DNA from: Pseudonocardia alaniniphila
GTDB lineage: Bacteria > Actinomycetota > Actinomycetes > Mycobacteriales > Pseudonocardiaceae
Length of the DNA: 64,000 nucleotides
NCBI RefSeq assembly: GCF_022524485.1
Contig: NZ_JAKXMK010000002.1
Coordinates: 186,001-250,000 of the forward strand
Direction of reading: 5' to 3'
A program made the translations under genes and the position numbers. Under the pieces are notes generated by a model. The model made no database searches. It had not been told where the DNA came from and worked only from the letters and a program-made list of their open reading frames with translations. Within the stretch, counting starts at the first letter, position 1, and each line of letters opens with the position of its first letter. Positions 51,264-59,537 of this stretch are shown here, piece by piece.

Positions 51264-51823
51264 GACCACCCGCAGTCCTTGACGAGCGTGCGCCACGCGG
51301 TGAGCCCGAAGCAGAACCACAGCCTGTCCGCCGCCGCGGCGACGTCAAGGCCGGGGGCCAGCAGGCCGCGCCCGTGGAGGTGCTCGGCGACCCGCCGTAG
51401 CGTCTCCCGGTAGTACTCCGTGGCCTGCCGCCAGACGTCCTCGGCCGTCTCGTGGCTCGCCATCGAGGAGAACAGGATGTCGAGCGTCTCCCGGTGCGTC
51501 TCCTGGCCCCGCCGGGTGCCGCGGGCGAGGTGCCGCATCGCCGACTCGAGGTCGTCGGTCTCCAGGATCGCGGCGAGCGTCTCCTCGGCCCCCGACGTGT
51601 GCACGGCCGCGGCCAGCAGCTCGCTGAGGATGTCCGCCTTGGTGCCCGCGCTCGCGTAGACCGTCTTCACCGCGGTGTGGGCCCGGCCGGCGATGTCGGC
51701 CACGGTGACGCGGGCGTATCCGTGAGCGGCGAACAGTTCACGGGCCGCGATGAGGATGTCGCGACGGGTCGCGGCTGCCTCGGTCTCCCTTCGGACGGAG
51801 CGGTAGGGGCGGGTCGGCGGCAT
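51194..51823 (-). CDS. TetR-family transcriptional regulator
   Basis: A 209-residue TetR regulator. The HTH lies at about 18-65 (TRRDILIAARELFAAHGYAR, VTVADIAGRAHTAVKTVYAS). The C-terminal ligand domain is helical. Its 3' end overlaps the exporter gene by 70 bp on the opposite strand, and its start is divergent from the hemerythrin-like gene. It may control either neighbour. Confidence 0.92.
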   Translation of the reverse strand: MPPTRPYRSVRRETEAAATRRDILIAARELFAAHGYARVTVADIAGRAHTAVKTVYASAGTKADILSELLAAAVHTSGAEETLAAILETDDLESAMRHLARGTRRGQETHRETLDILFSSMASHETAEDVWRQATEYYRETLRRVAEHLHGRGLLAPGLDVAAAADRLWFCFGLTAWRTLVKDCGWSYDEAERWLGEQAVGMLGDSARG

Positions 51824-51861
51824 GTGCCCATTTTACGGTGAGGCGTACGGTATTCGTTGCA

Positions 51862-51875
51862 GAGGTGCTCACCTC
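51862..51875. promoter_or_regulatory. Possible operator between TetR and hemerythrin-like genes
   Basis: GAGGTG and CACCTC form a perfect 6-base inverted repeat with a 2-base spacer. Two direct TACGGT copies at 51834-51839 and 51846-51851 lie beside it. Their position in the short divergent gap suits TetR control, but the match is short. Confidence 0.35.
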
Positions 51876-51909
51876 AATGTGGATGCCATGCCGAACCGGG
51901 GAGGGTTCC

Positions 51910-52605
51910 TTGATCAACGCGTCGCCCGAGCGTGCCGAAGGCCTGCGGTTGTATGACGAGCTGCTGGCCGTGCACACGATCCTGCGGCGGGGCTCGGCGC
52001 TGCTCGTGGAGTCCTGGGGAGCGCTGGCGGCCGGCCGGCCCGTCCACCTGGGCACCCTCGTCGCCGTGGCGCGCTGGCACACCGCCTTCCTGCATCATCA
52101 CCACCACGGCGAGGACGAGCAGTTCTGGCCGCTGCTCCGGGAGCTGTTCCCCGCGTCCGCCGAGGACCTGAGCCGCCTCACCGCCGAGCACGAGGAGCTC
52201 GACGCCGAGCTGAAGATCCTCGGCGAGGCCGTCGACGCGATCGGTGCCCTCGCGGGAAACGCTGCCGCCCGCCAGGTCGCCGCACGTCATGTCGCCGAGC
52301 TCACGGGCCACTCGTCCGCGGTGGTCTGTCACGACGCGCTCGTCGCGCATCTCGACGACGAGGAGCCCGTGTTGCGCACGCTCTTCCCGCAGGTCTCCCC
52401 GGACCGGATTCGACGGCTGCGCGCCGCGATCGTGGCGGCCGCGCCCAAGTCTGGTCCTGACCTGGTCCTCGGGCTGCTCGCCGACCCGGAGCCCGCTCCC
52501 GGCTACGAGCACATGACCCACAACTTCCCGGCACCCGTGCGCTGGCTGCGTCCGGTGCTGGTGGCGCGGTACCGCTCACGGCGACGGGCGCTCGGCGTGG
52601 GATAG
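51910..52605 (+). CDS. Hemerythrin-like (HHE) domain protein
   Basis: A protein of about 231 residues. The four-helix HHE pattern is visible: DELLAVHTILRRGSALL, then HTAFLHHHHHGEDEQFWPLL, LTAEHEELDAELKILGEA and LVAHLDDEEPVLRTLFPQ. These supply His and Asp/Glu ligands for a di-iron or similar site. TTG 51910 follows GGGGAGGG at good spacing; ATG starts farther upstream (51838, 51880) lack such a site, so the start is uncertain. Such proteins sense oxygen, nitric oxide or iron, or react with flavin-type ligands. Confidence 0.82.
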   Translation: MINASPERAEGLRLYDELLAVHTILRRGSALLVESWGALAAGRPVHLGTLVAVARWHTAFLHHHHHGEDEQFWPLLRELFPASAEDLSRLTAEHEELDAELKILGEAVDAIGALAGNAAARQVAARHVAELTGHSSAVVCHDALVAHLDDEEPVLRTLFPQVSPDRIRRLRAAIVAAAPKSGPDLVLGLLADPEPAPGYEHMTHNFPAPVRWLRPVLVARYRSRRRALGVG

Positions 52606-52654
52606 TCCGAAACCGGGGCGGCGCGATCCGATCACTCGGCGTTACAGTGGGCAT

Positions 52655-53464
52655 GTGCCCGATCCGCGAGGTTTGACCGATCCTTCAGCGCCTGAATCCT
52701 CTTCCCGTATGACGATCATGCCGTACGCTGAGCGGGTGACTGAAGCGGGAACCGGGCAGGTGGCAAGTCTCGCCGCGCAGATCGGCCGCGTGGCCGCACC
52801 CCTGCGCAGCCAGGTGCTCGACGTCCTCCGTGAGGCCATCCTGACCTTCCGCTTCGCGCCCGGACAGCGTCTGATCGAGCGCGAGCTGATCGACCTCACC
52901 GGGGTCTCCCGCACCACCATCCGGGAGGTGCTGCGCGAGCTGGCGGCCGAGGGACTGGTCAAGACCATCCCGCAGAAGGGCGCCATCGTGGTCTCCCTCT
53001 CCCCGGAGGAGGCCGAGGAGCTCTACGAGCTCCGCGAGGTCCTCGAAGGCCACCTCGCCAAGAAGTTCGTCGAACGTGCCACGGACGCCCAGGTGGTGGC
53101 CCTGCGCCGGGCATTCACCCAGCTCGAGAACGTGGTCGACCGGCAGGAGGGCACGCTGGCCGTGCTCAAGGCCAAGGACGTGCTCTACGAGCTGCTGCTC
53201 GCCGGGGCCGGCAACTCGGCGTTGCGGGCGAGCCTCTCGCAGCTGCACGCGCGGGTGAGCCTGCTGCGGGCCAGCTCGCTCTCGTCGGGTCCCGGCCGGC
53301 CGCCGGAGGCGGTGGTCGAGCTGCGCGCGCTGGTCGAGGCTGTCGAGGACAGGGACGCACAGGCCGCCGCCGACGCCATGGTGTCGCACGTCCGTGCCGC
53401 CGCCCGGGCCGGGATCGAGGCCGTGCGCACGTCGTCGCACTCCCTGCTGGCCACCAGTCGCTGA
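52655..53464 (+). CDS. GntR-family (FCD-type) regulator of the downstream catabolic operon
   Basis: A protein of up to 269 residues. The winged helix is at about 45-115 (LRSQVLDVLREAILTFRFAP, RELIDLTGVSRTTIREVLRE), followed by an all-helical FCD ligand domain (about 120-260; EELYELREVLEGHLAKKFVE). GTG 52655, ATG 52709 and ATG 52718 are all possible starts, as no strong ribosome site decides. A weak motif CGTATGACGAT (52706-52716) resembles the TGTATGACA sites found before the SDR and permease genes, so autoregulation is possible only if translation starts downstream of it. FCD regulators usually respond to organic acids. Confidence 0.9.
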   Translation: MPDPRGLTDPSAPESSSRMTIMPYAERVTEAGTGQVASLAAQIGRVAAPLRSQVLDVLREAILTFRFAPGQRLIERELIDLTGVSRTTIREVLRELAAEGLVKTIPQKGAIVVSLSPEEAEELYELREVLEGHLAKKFVERATDAQVVALRRAFTQLENVVDRQEGTLAVLKAKDVLYELLLAGAGNSALRASLSQLHARVSLLRASSLSSGPGRPPEAVVELRALVEAVEDRDAQAAADAMVSHVRAAARAGIEAVRTSSHSLLATSR

Positions 53465-53510
53465 CGTCTTCCGTTCCCCCGTCGCTGTTCGGCTCGAAGG
53501 AGAGTAGGCA

Positions 53511-54473
53511 ATGGCACACGTCCACGGGAGCCACCACATCACCCTGTCGGTCGGATCGGCGCAGGAGGACGTCGACTTCCACGTCGGCACGCTGGGGATG
53601 CGGTTCATCAAACGCACCGTCCTGTTCGACGGCTCCCTGCCGATCTACCACCTCTACTACAGCAACGCGGCCGGCGACCCGAGCTCCGTGGTCACCACCT
53701 TCCCGTTCCGCCAGGCCGGGCTCATGGGCAGGCGGGGCACCAACCAGGCCCGGGAGGTGCACCTGGCGGTGCCGTCGGGTTCGCTCGACTACTGGCAGGA
53801 GCGGCTCTCCGGCCGTGGTGTCGAGGTGGCGAACGCCGAGGTGCTCGACCAGCGCAGGCTGCTCTTCCGTCACCCCACGGGCATCGAGTACGCCCTGGTG
53901 GGCGTCGAGGGCGACAGCCGCGTCGGGTGGACCGAGGGCGGTGTTCCGCAGGAGCACGCGATCCACGGCATCTACGGCGTCGGCGTCCATGTGGCGAACC
54001 CGGAGAACATGGTGGAGTTCCTCTCCGACTCGTTCTACGGCAAGTCTCTGGTGGAGGAGGGCGACCGGGTCGTGCACCAGGTCGGGCAGCCGAGCCAGGG
54101 TGGCTCCGTCGAGTTGGTGGTCAACCGCACGGACGAGCCGGGCACCTGGCGCTACGGCGAGGGCACCATCCACCACTTCGCGTGGAACGCCCAGACCCTG
54201 GAGAACCAGGACGCGCTGAAGTTCGAGATCGAGGGCGTCGGCTACACCGACATCTCCGAGCTCAAGGACCGCAAGTACTTCAAGTCGGTCTACGTTCGCA
54301 CGCCCGGGGGAGCGCTCTTCGAGCTCGCGGTCACCCACGCCGAGGGCGGCTGGACGTGTGACGAGTCGCCGCAGGAGCTGGGGTCGAAGTTCCAGCTTCC
54401 CGATCAGTTCGAGGCTCGCCGCACCGAGCTCCTCGACCAGCTCGAGCCGATCCAGGTGGCGGCGAGCGACTGA
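53511..54473 (+). CDS. Ring-cleaving dioxygenase (PcpA/LinE/MhqO-like VOC family)
   Basis: A 320-residue vicinal-oxygen-chelate protein with two paired domains. The iron ligands are probably His9 (GSHHITL), His222 (TIHHFAW) and Glu271 (ALFELA), at spacing like that of PcpA-type hydroquinone 1,2-dioxygenases. YGVGVHVANPENMVEFLSDS begins the second half. It should cleave hydroquinone-like rings, or act as an MhqO-type detoxifying enzyme. GAAGGAGAG precedes the ATG. It leads a gene group with a CMD-family protein and dehydrogenases, as expected for aromatic breakdown. Confidence 0.87.
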   Translation: MAHVHGSHHITLSVGSAQEDVDFHVGTLGMRFIKRTVLFDGSLPIYHLYYSNAAGDPSSVVTTFPFRQAGLMGRRGTNQAREVHLAVPSGSLDYWQERLSGRGVEVANAEVLDQRRLLFRHPTGIEYALVGVEGDSRVGWTEGGVPQEHAIHGIYGVGVHVANPENMVEFLSDSFYGKSLVEEGDRVVHQVGQPSQGGSVELVVNRTDEPGTWRYGEGTIHHFAWNAQTLENQDALKFEIEGVGYTDISELKDRKYFKSVYVRTPGGALFELAVTHAEGGWTCDESPQELGSKFQLPDQFEARRTELLDQLEPIQVAASD

Positions 54474-54551
54474 GCCGGTCGGGCGCTCGGCTGCGGCGTC
54501 CGGTCCATTCCCTCGCGTGTCGAGGGACCCCGCATTGTTGGTGCTCGTCTG

Positions 54552-54565
54552 ATTGTCATACAGTC
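54552..54565. promoter_or_regulatory. GntR-like operator upstream of the SDR gene
   Basis: ATTGTCATACAGTC contains TGTCATACA, the exact reverse complement of TGTATGACA found at 55460-55468. It lies 29 bp before the SDR start. FCD-type GntR operators often follow the ATTGT...ACAAT pattern. Confidence 0.6.
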
Positions 54566-54593
54566 GGGTGAGCATTCGCGGTTGGGGGTGGGT

Positions 54594-55430
54594 ATGCCGG
54601 AGCAGTCCCTGAGTGGTCGGGTCGCCGTCGTCACAGGCGCTGCCGGCGGGATCGGCAGTGCCACTGCGGCACGGCTGTCCCGTGCGGGCGCGTCCGTCGT
54701 CCTGGTCGATCTCGACGGCGAGGCCGCGGCGACGTTCGCCGCCGGGCTCGACGGCGACGCGATCGGCGTGCAGGCGGACGTGTCGCGCGAGGAGGACGTC
54801 GAGCGCTACATGGACGCCGCGGTGGAGCGGTTCGGGCGGGTCGACCTCCATCACCTCAACGCCGGGATCCCCGGCTCGCCCACGGCGCTGCCGGACCTTG
54901 CCGTCGAGGAGTTCGACCGTGTGATCGCGGTGAACATGCGGGGGACGTTCCTCGGGCTGCGGGCAGCTTTCCGCCAGTACGTCCTGCAGGGTGGCGGTGG
55001 GGCGATCGCCGTCACGGGCTCCATCGCCAGCCTGCGGGGCAGCTCGGACCTGCTGCCCTACCACGCCTCGAAGCACGGGGTGCTCGGCCTGATGCGCAAC
55101 GCCGCGGTATACGGCGGTCCGCTGGGCGTGCGGGTCAACGCCGTGGCGCCCGGCATCGTGCCCACCGCTCTCTTCGGCTCCGGCAGCGGTCCCGGTGGAA
55201 GCGCCGACATGGTGCAGCGCGCCTCGACCACCCCGTTGCGCAGGGCGGGCACGCCTGACGAGATCGCGTCCGTGGTCGCTTTCCTGCTGAGCGACGACGC
55301 CGCCTACATCACCGGTGAGGTGGTCTCGATCGACGGGGGCGCCTCGATCGTCAACAGTGTGCGTCCGTCCGGCGGCGCAGGGGCGTGGGACACCGCCGAG
55401 CTGGACGCGCGAACCGCCCCGCGCGCGTAG
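54594..55430 (+). CDS. Short-chain dehydrogenase/reductase
   Basis: A 278-residue classical SDR. The cofactor motif is VVTGAAGGIGSATAARL, then Asp in VVLVDLDGE, suggesting NAD. The active site has HHLNAGIPG (NAG), Ser in AVTGSIASLRG and YHASKHGVLG (YxxxK). The C-terminal part (VNAVAPGIVPTALF) binds substrate. ATG 54594 follows GGGGGTGGG. It lies in a GntR-flanked catabolic operon and probably oxidises an alcohol intermediate. Confidence 0.93.
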   Translation: MPEQSLSGRVAVVTGAAGGIGSATAARLSRAGASVVLVDLDGEAAATFAAGLDGDAIGVQADVSREEDVERYMDAAVERFGRVDLHHLNAGIPGSPTALPDLAVEEFDRVIAVNMRGTFLGLRAAFRQYVLQGGGGAIAVTGSIASLRGSSDLLPYHASKHGVLGLMRNAAVYGGPLGVRVNAVAPGIVPTALFGSGSGPGGSADMVQRASTTPLRRAGTPDEIASVVAFLLSDDAAYITGEVVSIDGGASIVNSVRPSGGAGAWDTAELDARTAPRA

Positions 55431-55457
55431 TCGGGCACAGATCTTGCTCGGTCCGAG

Positions 55458-55470
55458 ATTGTATGACAGT
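55458..55470. promoter_or_regulatory. GntR-like operator upstream of the permease gene
   Basis: ATTGTATGACAGT shares the core TGTATGACA with the site before the SDR gene in opposite orientation. It lies about 45 bp before the permease start, so it may allow separate control of uptake. Confidence 0.6.
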
Positions 55471-55515
55471 CTGGCGATCGAACAAGCTGACGGAGTGCTG
55501 ACGAGGGAGTGTGCG

Positions 55516-56850
55516 ATGGCGCACGGCGTGGGGGACACCGCCTCTGAGATGGACGTCGGCGCTCGCCGCGTCGTCGCCTTGGCCACAGCGGTCGGCAACT
55601 TCACGGAGTGGTTCGACTTCGCGATCTACGGATTCCTGGCCGCCATCCTCGGGCGCCTGTTCTTCCCCGGCGCGAGCCCGGCCGCGGCCCTGCTGGCCTC
55701 GCTGGCCGTCTTCGGCGTCGCGTTCTTCATGCGGCCGCTCGGCGGGCTGGTGGTCGGGGCCATCGGTGACCGCCACGGTCGCCGCGCGCTGCTCACGCTC
55801 TCGATCGGCATGATGGGGCTGTCCACCACGCTGATCGGGGTGCTGCCCACGTACGCGGCGGCCGGTGTCGCCGCGCCGATCCTGCTGGTGCTGCTGCGCT
55901 GCGTCCAGGGCTTCTCCGCCGGCGCCGAGTGGACCGGGTCGGCGGCGTTCCTCGTGGAGCACACTCCGGTGGACCGGCGGGGCAGGTACGCGAGCGTCGT
56001 CTCGGCCACCGCCGCGCTCGCCACCGCGTTCGGCGGCATGCTGGTGCTCGCGCTGGAGCTGACGCTCACCTCCGACCAGATGCTCTCGTGGGGCTGGCGC
56101 ATCCCGTTCCTGGTCGCGGTGCCGCTCACGCTGATCGGCACGTGGATCCGGCTGCGGATCGACGAGACGCCGGTGTTCCAGCGGCTGGTGAAGGCGGGCG
56201 CGGTGACCGACGCCCCCGTCCGGCGCGCCGGCCGTGACGTCAAGGCGATCGCGATCACCTTCGCGTTCTCCAGCGTTCAGGGCCTCGGGTTCTACTACCT
56301 CGCCACCTACGTCATCAGCTACCTCACCGCCACGGTCAAGCTGCCGGAGGCGCGAGCCCTCCCGCTCGTCGCGATCGGGCTGCTGGTCTACGCGGTGCTC
56401 TGCCCGTTCGCCGGGGCGCTGAGCGATCGGGTCGGCAGGCGCCGGGTGAACCTCATCGGTGGCACCGGGCTCGCGATCGTCAGCGTTCCCGCGTTCGCGC
56501 TGATGGGCACGGGCACTCCCGCGGGGGTCGTCGGCGGGATGGTGCTCTTCGCGGTGTTCCAGTCGATGGTCAGCGTGACCACCGTGTGCATGCTCGTCGA
56601 GCTGTTCCCGGCCCAGACGCGCTCGACGTCCAGCGCCATCGGCTTCAACCTCGGGCTCGCGCTCATCGGCGGTCCCGGCCCCCTGATCGCGGCCGCCATC
56701 GCCGCGGCGACGGGGAGCAGCATCCTGCCCGCCCTGTACATGGTGGTCGTCGCCGCACTGGGCACGCTCGCTCTGGTGCGCTGGCTCCCCGAGACCGCGG
56801 GCCGGGCGCTGGACGCCACCGCCGCCGTCCCCGCAGGATCGGCCCGATGA
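55516..56850 (+). CDS. MHS-family MFS transporter (metabolite:H+ symporter)
   Basis: A 444-residue, 12-span transporter of the MHS group (ShiA/ProP/KgtP relatives). It has the early VGNFTEWFDFAIYGFLAA segment, and the loop RPLGGLVVGAIGDRHGRRAL, the hallmark of that family. ATG 55516 is chosen because GAGGGAG lies seven bases before it. It overlaps by 4 bp the metallo-beta-lactamase gene. Its likely cargo is an organic acid or aromatic acid feeding the pathway. Confidence 0.93.
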   Translation: MAHGVGDTASEMDVGARRVVALATAVGNFTEWFDFAIYGFLAAILGRLFFPGASPAAALLASLAVFGVAFFMRPLGGLVVGAIGDRHGRRALLTLSIGMMGLSTTLIGVLPTYAAAGVAAPILLVLLRCVQGFSAGAEWTGSAAFLVEHTPVDRRGRYASVVSATAALATAFGGMLVLALELTLTSDQMLSWGWRIPFLVAVPLTLIGTWIRLRIDETPVFQRLVKAGAVTDAPVRRAGRDVKAIAITFAFSSVQGLGFYYLATYVISYLTATVKLPEARALPLVAIGLLVYAVLCPFAGALSDRVGRRRVNLIGGTGLAIVSVPAFALMGTGTPAGVVGGMVLFAVFQSMVSVTTVCMLVELFPAQTRSTSSAIGFNLGLALIGGPGPLIAAAIAAATGSSILPALYMVVVAALGTLALVRWLPETAGRALDATAAVPAGSAR

Positions 56851-57683
56851 AGACGGGATACGAGGTGCTCGCGGTGCGCTATGGCGCACGGACCGCGAGC
56901 AAATCCGACAGCTATCTGAACTTCCACGTATACGGCGAACCCGACACCGAGTTCCCGATGGACTACTACTTCTGGGTCGTCCGCGACGGGGAGCGCACGA
57001 TCCTCTTCGACTGCGGGTTCGGGGCCGAGGCGGGCCGGCGGCGTGGGCGCACCCTGCTCGTCGATCCGGTCACCGCACTCACGGCACTCGGCATCGACCC
57101 GGCCACGGTCACCCAGCTCGTCGTCACGCACGCGCACTACGACCACATCGGGAACCTGCAGAGCTTCCCGGCCGCGGAGATCGTGATCGCCCGCCGCGAG
57201 TTCGAGTTCTGGACCGGCCCCTACGCCGGGCGCATACAGTTCGCGCACTCGACCGAGCCCGACGAGCTCGACCGGCTGGCTGCGGCGGCCGCGCAGGGCA
57301 GGGTGCGGATGGTCGACGAGACGCTCGACCTCGCACCGGGGATCGAGCTGGTGGTGGTCGGCGGCCACACTCCGGGGCAGCTCGTGGCGCAGGTCGCCGT
57401 CCAGGACGAGGCCGGCGGGCCGGGTGCGGTGATCCTGGCCGCTGACGCGCTGCACTTCTACGAGGAGCTCGAGCGCGATCGCCCGTTCTTCGTGGTGGCC
57501 GACCTGCTGGACATGTACCGCGGCTTCGACACGCTGCGCGAGATGAGCGAGGACCCGGGGCGGCTGCTCGTCGCGGGTCACGACGCCGAGGTGCCCGACC
57601 GGTTCCCGGACCGGGTGCCCGGCATGTCCGGCGAGCTCGCCGACCTGATCGTGCGGGTCGCCGGACGAACGGAGAAGTCGTGA
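56847..57683 (+). CDS. Metallo-beta-lactamase-fold hydrolase (lactonase-like)
   Basis: A 278-residue MBL-fold enzyme. The metal motif HAHYDHIGN (HxHxDH) is at about 91-99. Other ligands are probably His in GGHTPGQLVAQV, Asp in ILAADALHFYEE and His in VAGHDAEVPDR. The arrangement resembles AttM-type N-acyl homoserine lactonases, which open lactone rings. In this context hydrolysis of a lactone or ester intermediate is more likely than quorum quenching. It is coupled to the transporter by overlap. Confidence 0.9.
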   Translation: MKTGYEVLAVRYGARTASKSDSYLNFHVYGEPDTEFPMDYYFWVVRDGERTILFDCGFGAEAGRRRGRTLLVDPVTALTALGIDPATVTQLVVTHAHYDHIGNLQSFPAAEIVIARREFEFWTGPYAGRIQFAHSTEPDELDRLAAAAAQGRVRMVDETLDLAPGIELVVVGGHTPGQLVAQVAVQDEAGGPGAVILAADALHFYEELERDRPFFVVADLLDMYRGFDTLREMSEDPGRLLVAGHDAEVPDRFPDRVPGMSGELADLIVRVAGRTEKS

Positions 57684-57700
57684 GTGGAGGAGGTGGTGTG

Positions 57701-57778
57701 GTGAGCGAGCTTGCGAGCGAACCAGTGTCACAGCGCCTTCGCGAAGCGTCGACCGAGCGCAGCGAGGGAGAGCGATGA
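57701..57778 (+). repeat. VSELAS-type repeat element, copy 3, with a 25-codon mini-frame
   Basis: It begins GTGAGCGAGCTTGCGAGC, the same core as copy 2. Read from its GTG it encodes VSELASEPVSQRLREASTER and five further residues. The TGA overlaps the ATG of the next gene, as in copy 2. GCGCCTTCGCGAAGCG within it can form a hairpin. Confidence 0.7.
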
Positions 57779-58677
57779 GCAAGCCTGCAGTTGGGATGGT
57801 CGGACTGGGCAACATGGGCGGCCGCATGGCGCGACGCCTGGTCGATGCCGGGGTACCGGTCGTCGGGTTCGACGCGCAGCGCGCGCGGGTGGAGGCGGCC
57901 GGCGCGGAGCCGGTCGGTGACCCTGCCGAGGTGGCGCGGGTGGCCGAGGTGATCCTGATGTCGCTGCCCGACAGCCACGTCGTCGAGCCGGTCGTGCGCG
58001 GCCCGAACGGGCTGCTCGCCGGAGCAGCGGTGGGCGCCACGATCGTCGACCTGTCGACGGCGGCGCCGTCCTCCACCGTGGCCCTGCACGCCGAGGCGAA
58101 GAAGGTGGGCGTCCGGTACCTCGACGCGGGTATCTCGGGGGGAGCGGCCGCCGCCGAGAAGGGCACGCTCACGATCATGGCGGGCGGCGACGCCGCGGCG
58201 CTCGACGAGATCCGGTGGGTGTTCGAGCCGCTCGCAGCGAACGTGCACCACATGGGGGCGTCCGGTGCGGGCCACACGGCCAAGCTGCTGAACAACTTCC
58301 TCAACGCGGTGAGCCTCGCGGCCTCGGCCGAGGTGATGGTCGCGGGGCGACGGGCCGGGCTGGACCTGGCCCAGCTGCTCGAGGTGATCAACAGCAGCAG
58401 CGGCGTGAACTTCGCGACGCTCAACCGGTTCCCGCACATCGTGCAGGGGGACTACCTCGAGGGCGGGCTCACGGGGCGGCTCATGACGAAGGACGTCGCG
58501 CTCTACGTCGACCTCATCGGGAAGCTGGGTGTGCCCAGCCTCAACGCTGCGGGGCCGTTGGCGAGCTTCGGGCTCGCCGAGAGCCTCGGCTACGGAGATC
58601 AGATCAGCAACCGCGTCGTGGATGCGATCGGTGATGTCGCGGGGGGCACCCGCGTCCACGACACCAAGGAAGGATGA
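57775..58677 (+). CDS. HIBADH-family NAD(P)-dependent dehydrogenase, copy 1
   Basis: A 300-residue beta-hydroxyacid dehydrogenase. The Rossmann motif is VGMVGLGNMGGRMARRLV. The substrate segment is DAGISGGAAAAEKGTLTIMA, close to the DAPVSGG consensus. The catalytic Lys is in HTAKLLNNFLNAVSLAASAE (GxxxKxxxN). Relatives oxidise 3-hydroxyisobutyrate, tartronate semialdehyde or glycerate-type acids. It is a paralogue of the protein at 59530 in the same operon. ATG 57775 overlaps the stop of a repeat-encoded mini-frame. Confidence 0.92.
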   Translation: MSKPAVGMVGLGNMGGRMARRLVDAGVPVVGFDAQRARVEAAGAEPVGDPAEVARVAEVILMSLPDSHVVEPVVRGPNGLLAGAAVGATIVDLSTAAPSSTVALHAEAKKVGVRYLDAGISGGAAAAEKGTLTIMAGGDAAALDEIRWVFEPLAANVHHMGASGAGHTAKLLNNFLNAVSLAASAEVMVAGRRAGLDLAQLLEVINSSSGVNFATLNRFPHIVQGDYLEGGLTGRLMTKDVALYVDLIGKLGVPSLNAAGPLASFGLAESLGYGDQISNRVVDAIGDVAGGTRVHDTKEG

Positions 58678-58680
58678 GAG

Positions 58681-59091
58681 ATGCAGATCGTCCGGGGACG
58701 GGCCCCCGACTCGACCCCCACGCAGGCCCGGAGCGACACGTTCACCGGCACCGTGTGGGGCGACCCTGTGCTGCCCACCACCGCGGAGGGCAACACGATC
58801 AACTCGGTGACCTTCACGCCCGGTGCGCGCACCTACTGGCACCACCACACGGGCGGCCAGATCCTGGTGGTCACCGCGGGCCGCGGCTGGGTGTGCTCAC
58901 ACGGCGGGCCGCCCGAGGTGATCCGGGCCGGGGACGTCGTGTGGGTTCCGCCGGGAGAGCGCCACTGGCACGGCGGCACGCTCGACACGGTGATGACCCA
59001 CCTGGCCGTCTCGCTCGGCCCGACGGTCTGGTCGGACGAGGTCGACGAGGACGAGTACCGCGCCCTGCTGGCGCCGGAAGGGCAGCGATGA
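58681..59091 (+). CDS. Cupin-domain protein
   Basis: A 136-residue single cupin. Metal-binding His/Glu motif 1 reads YWHHHTGGQILVVTAGRGWV (G(x)5HxH-like) and motif 2 is WVPPGERHWHGGTLDTVMTH. It resembles small cupins found next to carboxymuconolactone-decarboxylase genes, including those fused to such domains. It probably binds a metal ion and a small acid. The ATG is only 3 bp after the dehydrogenase stop, and it overlaps the CMD gene. Confidence 0.88.
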   Translation: MQIVRGRAPDSTPTQARSDTFTGTVWGDPVLPTTAEGNTINSVTFTPGARTYWHHHTGGQILVVTAGRGWVCSHGGPPEVIRAGDVVWVPPGERHWHGGTLDTVMTHLAVSLGPTVWSDEVDEDEYRALLAPEGQR

Positions 59092-59537
59092 CGAACTCCG
59101 ATGCGAGCAGCAACGACGGCGCCGCCGGCACCGATACGGCGGACGCTCGCTACGAGCGGGGCCTGGCAATCCGGCGCGAGGTGCTCGGGGAGGCTCACGT
59201 CAACCGGTCGCTGGCCGGAGTCAGCGACTTCTCCCGGCCCGTGCAGGAGTACGTCACGCGCACGGCCTGGGGCGACATCTGGAGCAGGCCCGGCCTGGAC
59301 CGCCGTACCCGCAGCCTGCTCAACCTCGCGATGCTGACGGCGCTGAACCGCAACCACGAGTTGGGTGTGCACGTCCGGGGCGCGGTCACCAACGGCTGCA
59401 CCGAGGAGGAGATCCAGGAGGTGCTGCTGCAGGCCGCGGTCTACTGCGGCGCGCCGGGGGCGCTGGAGTCGTTCCGGGTGGCCGAGCGCGTGCTGGGGGA
59501 GCTCGCGGCGGAGAGGAACGGAGTCGGTCATGGCTGA
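59088..59537 (+). CDS. Carboxymuconolactone-decarboxylase (CMD) family protein
   Basis: A 149-residue AhpD-like helical protein. RRTRSLLNLAMLTALNRNHE (about 81-100) and EEEIQEVLLQAAVYCGAPGA (about 115-134) are the conserved CMD features. The CxxC of AhpD peroxidases is absent, so it is more like PcaC-type 4-carboxymuconolactone decarboxylases, which make beta-ketoadipate enol-lactone. Both ends overlap neighbours (4 bp and 8 bp). Confidence 0.92.
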   Translation: MTNSDASSNDGAAGTDTADARYERGLAIRREVLGEAHVNRSLAGVSDFSRPVQEYVTRTAWGDIWSRPGLDRRTRSLLNLAMLTALNRNHELGVHVRGAVTNGCTEEEIQEVLLQAAVYCGAPGALESFRVAERVLGELAAERNGVGHG

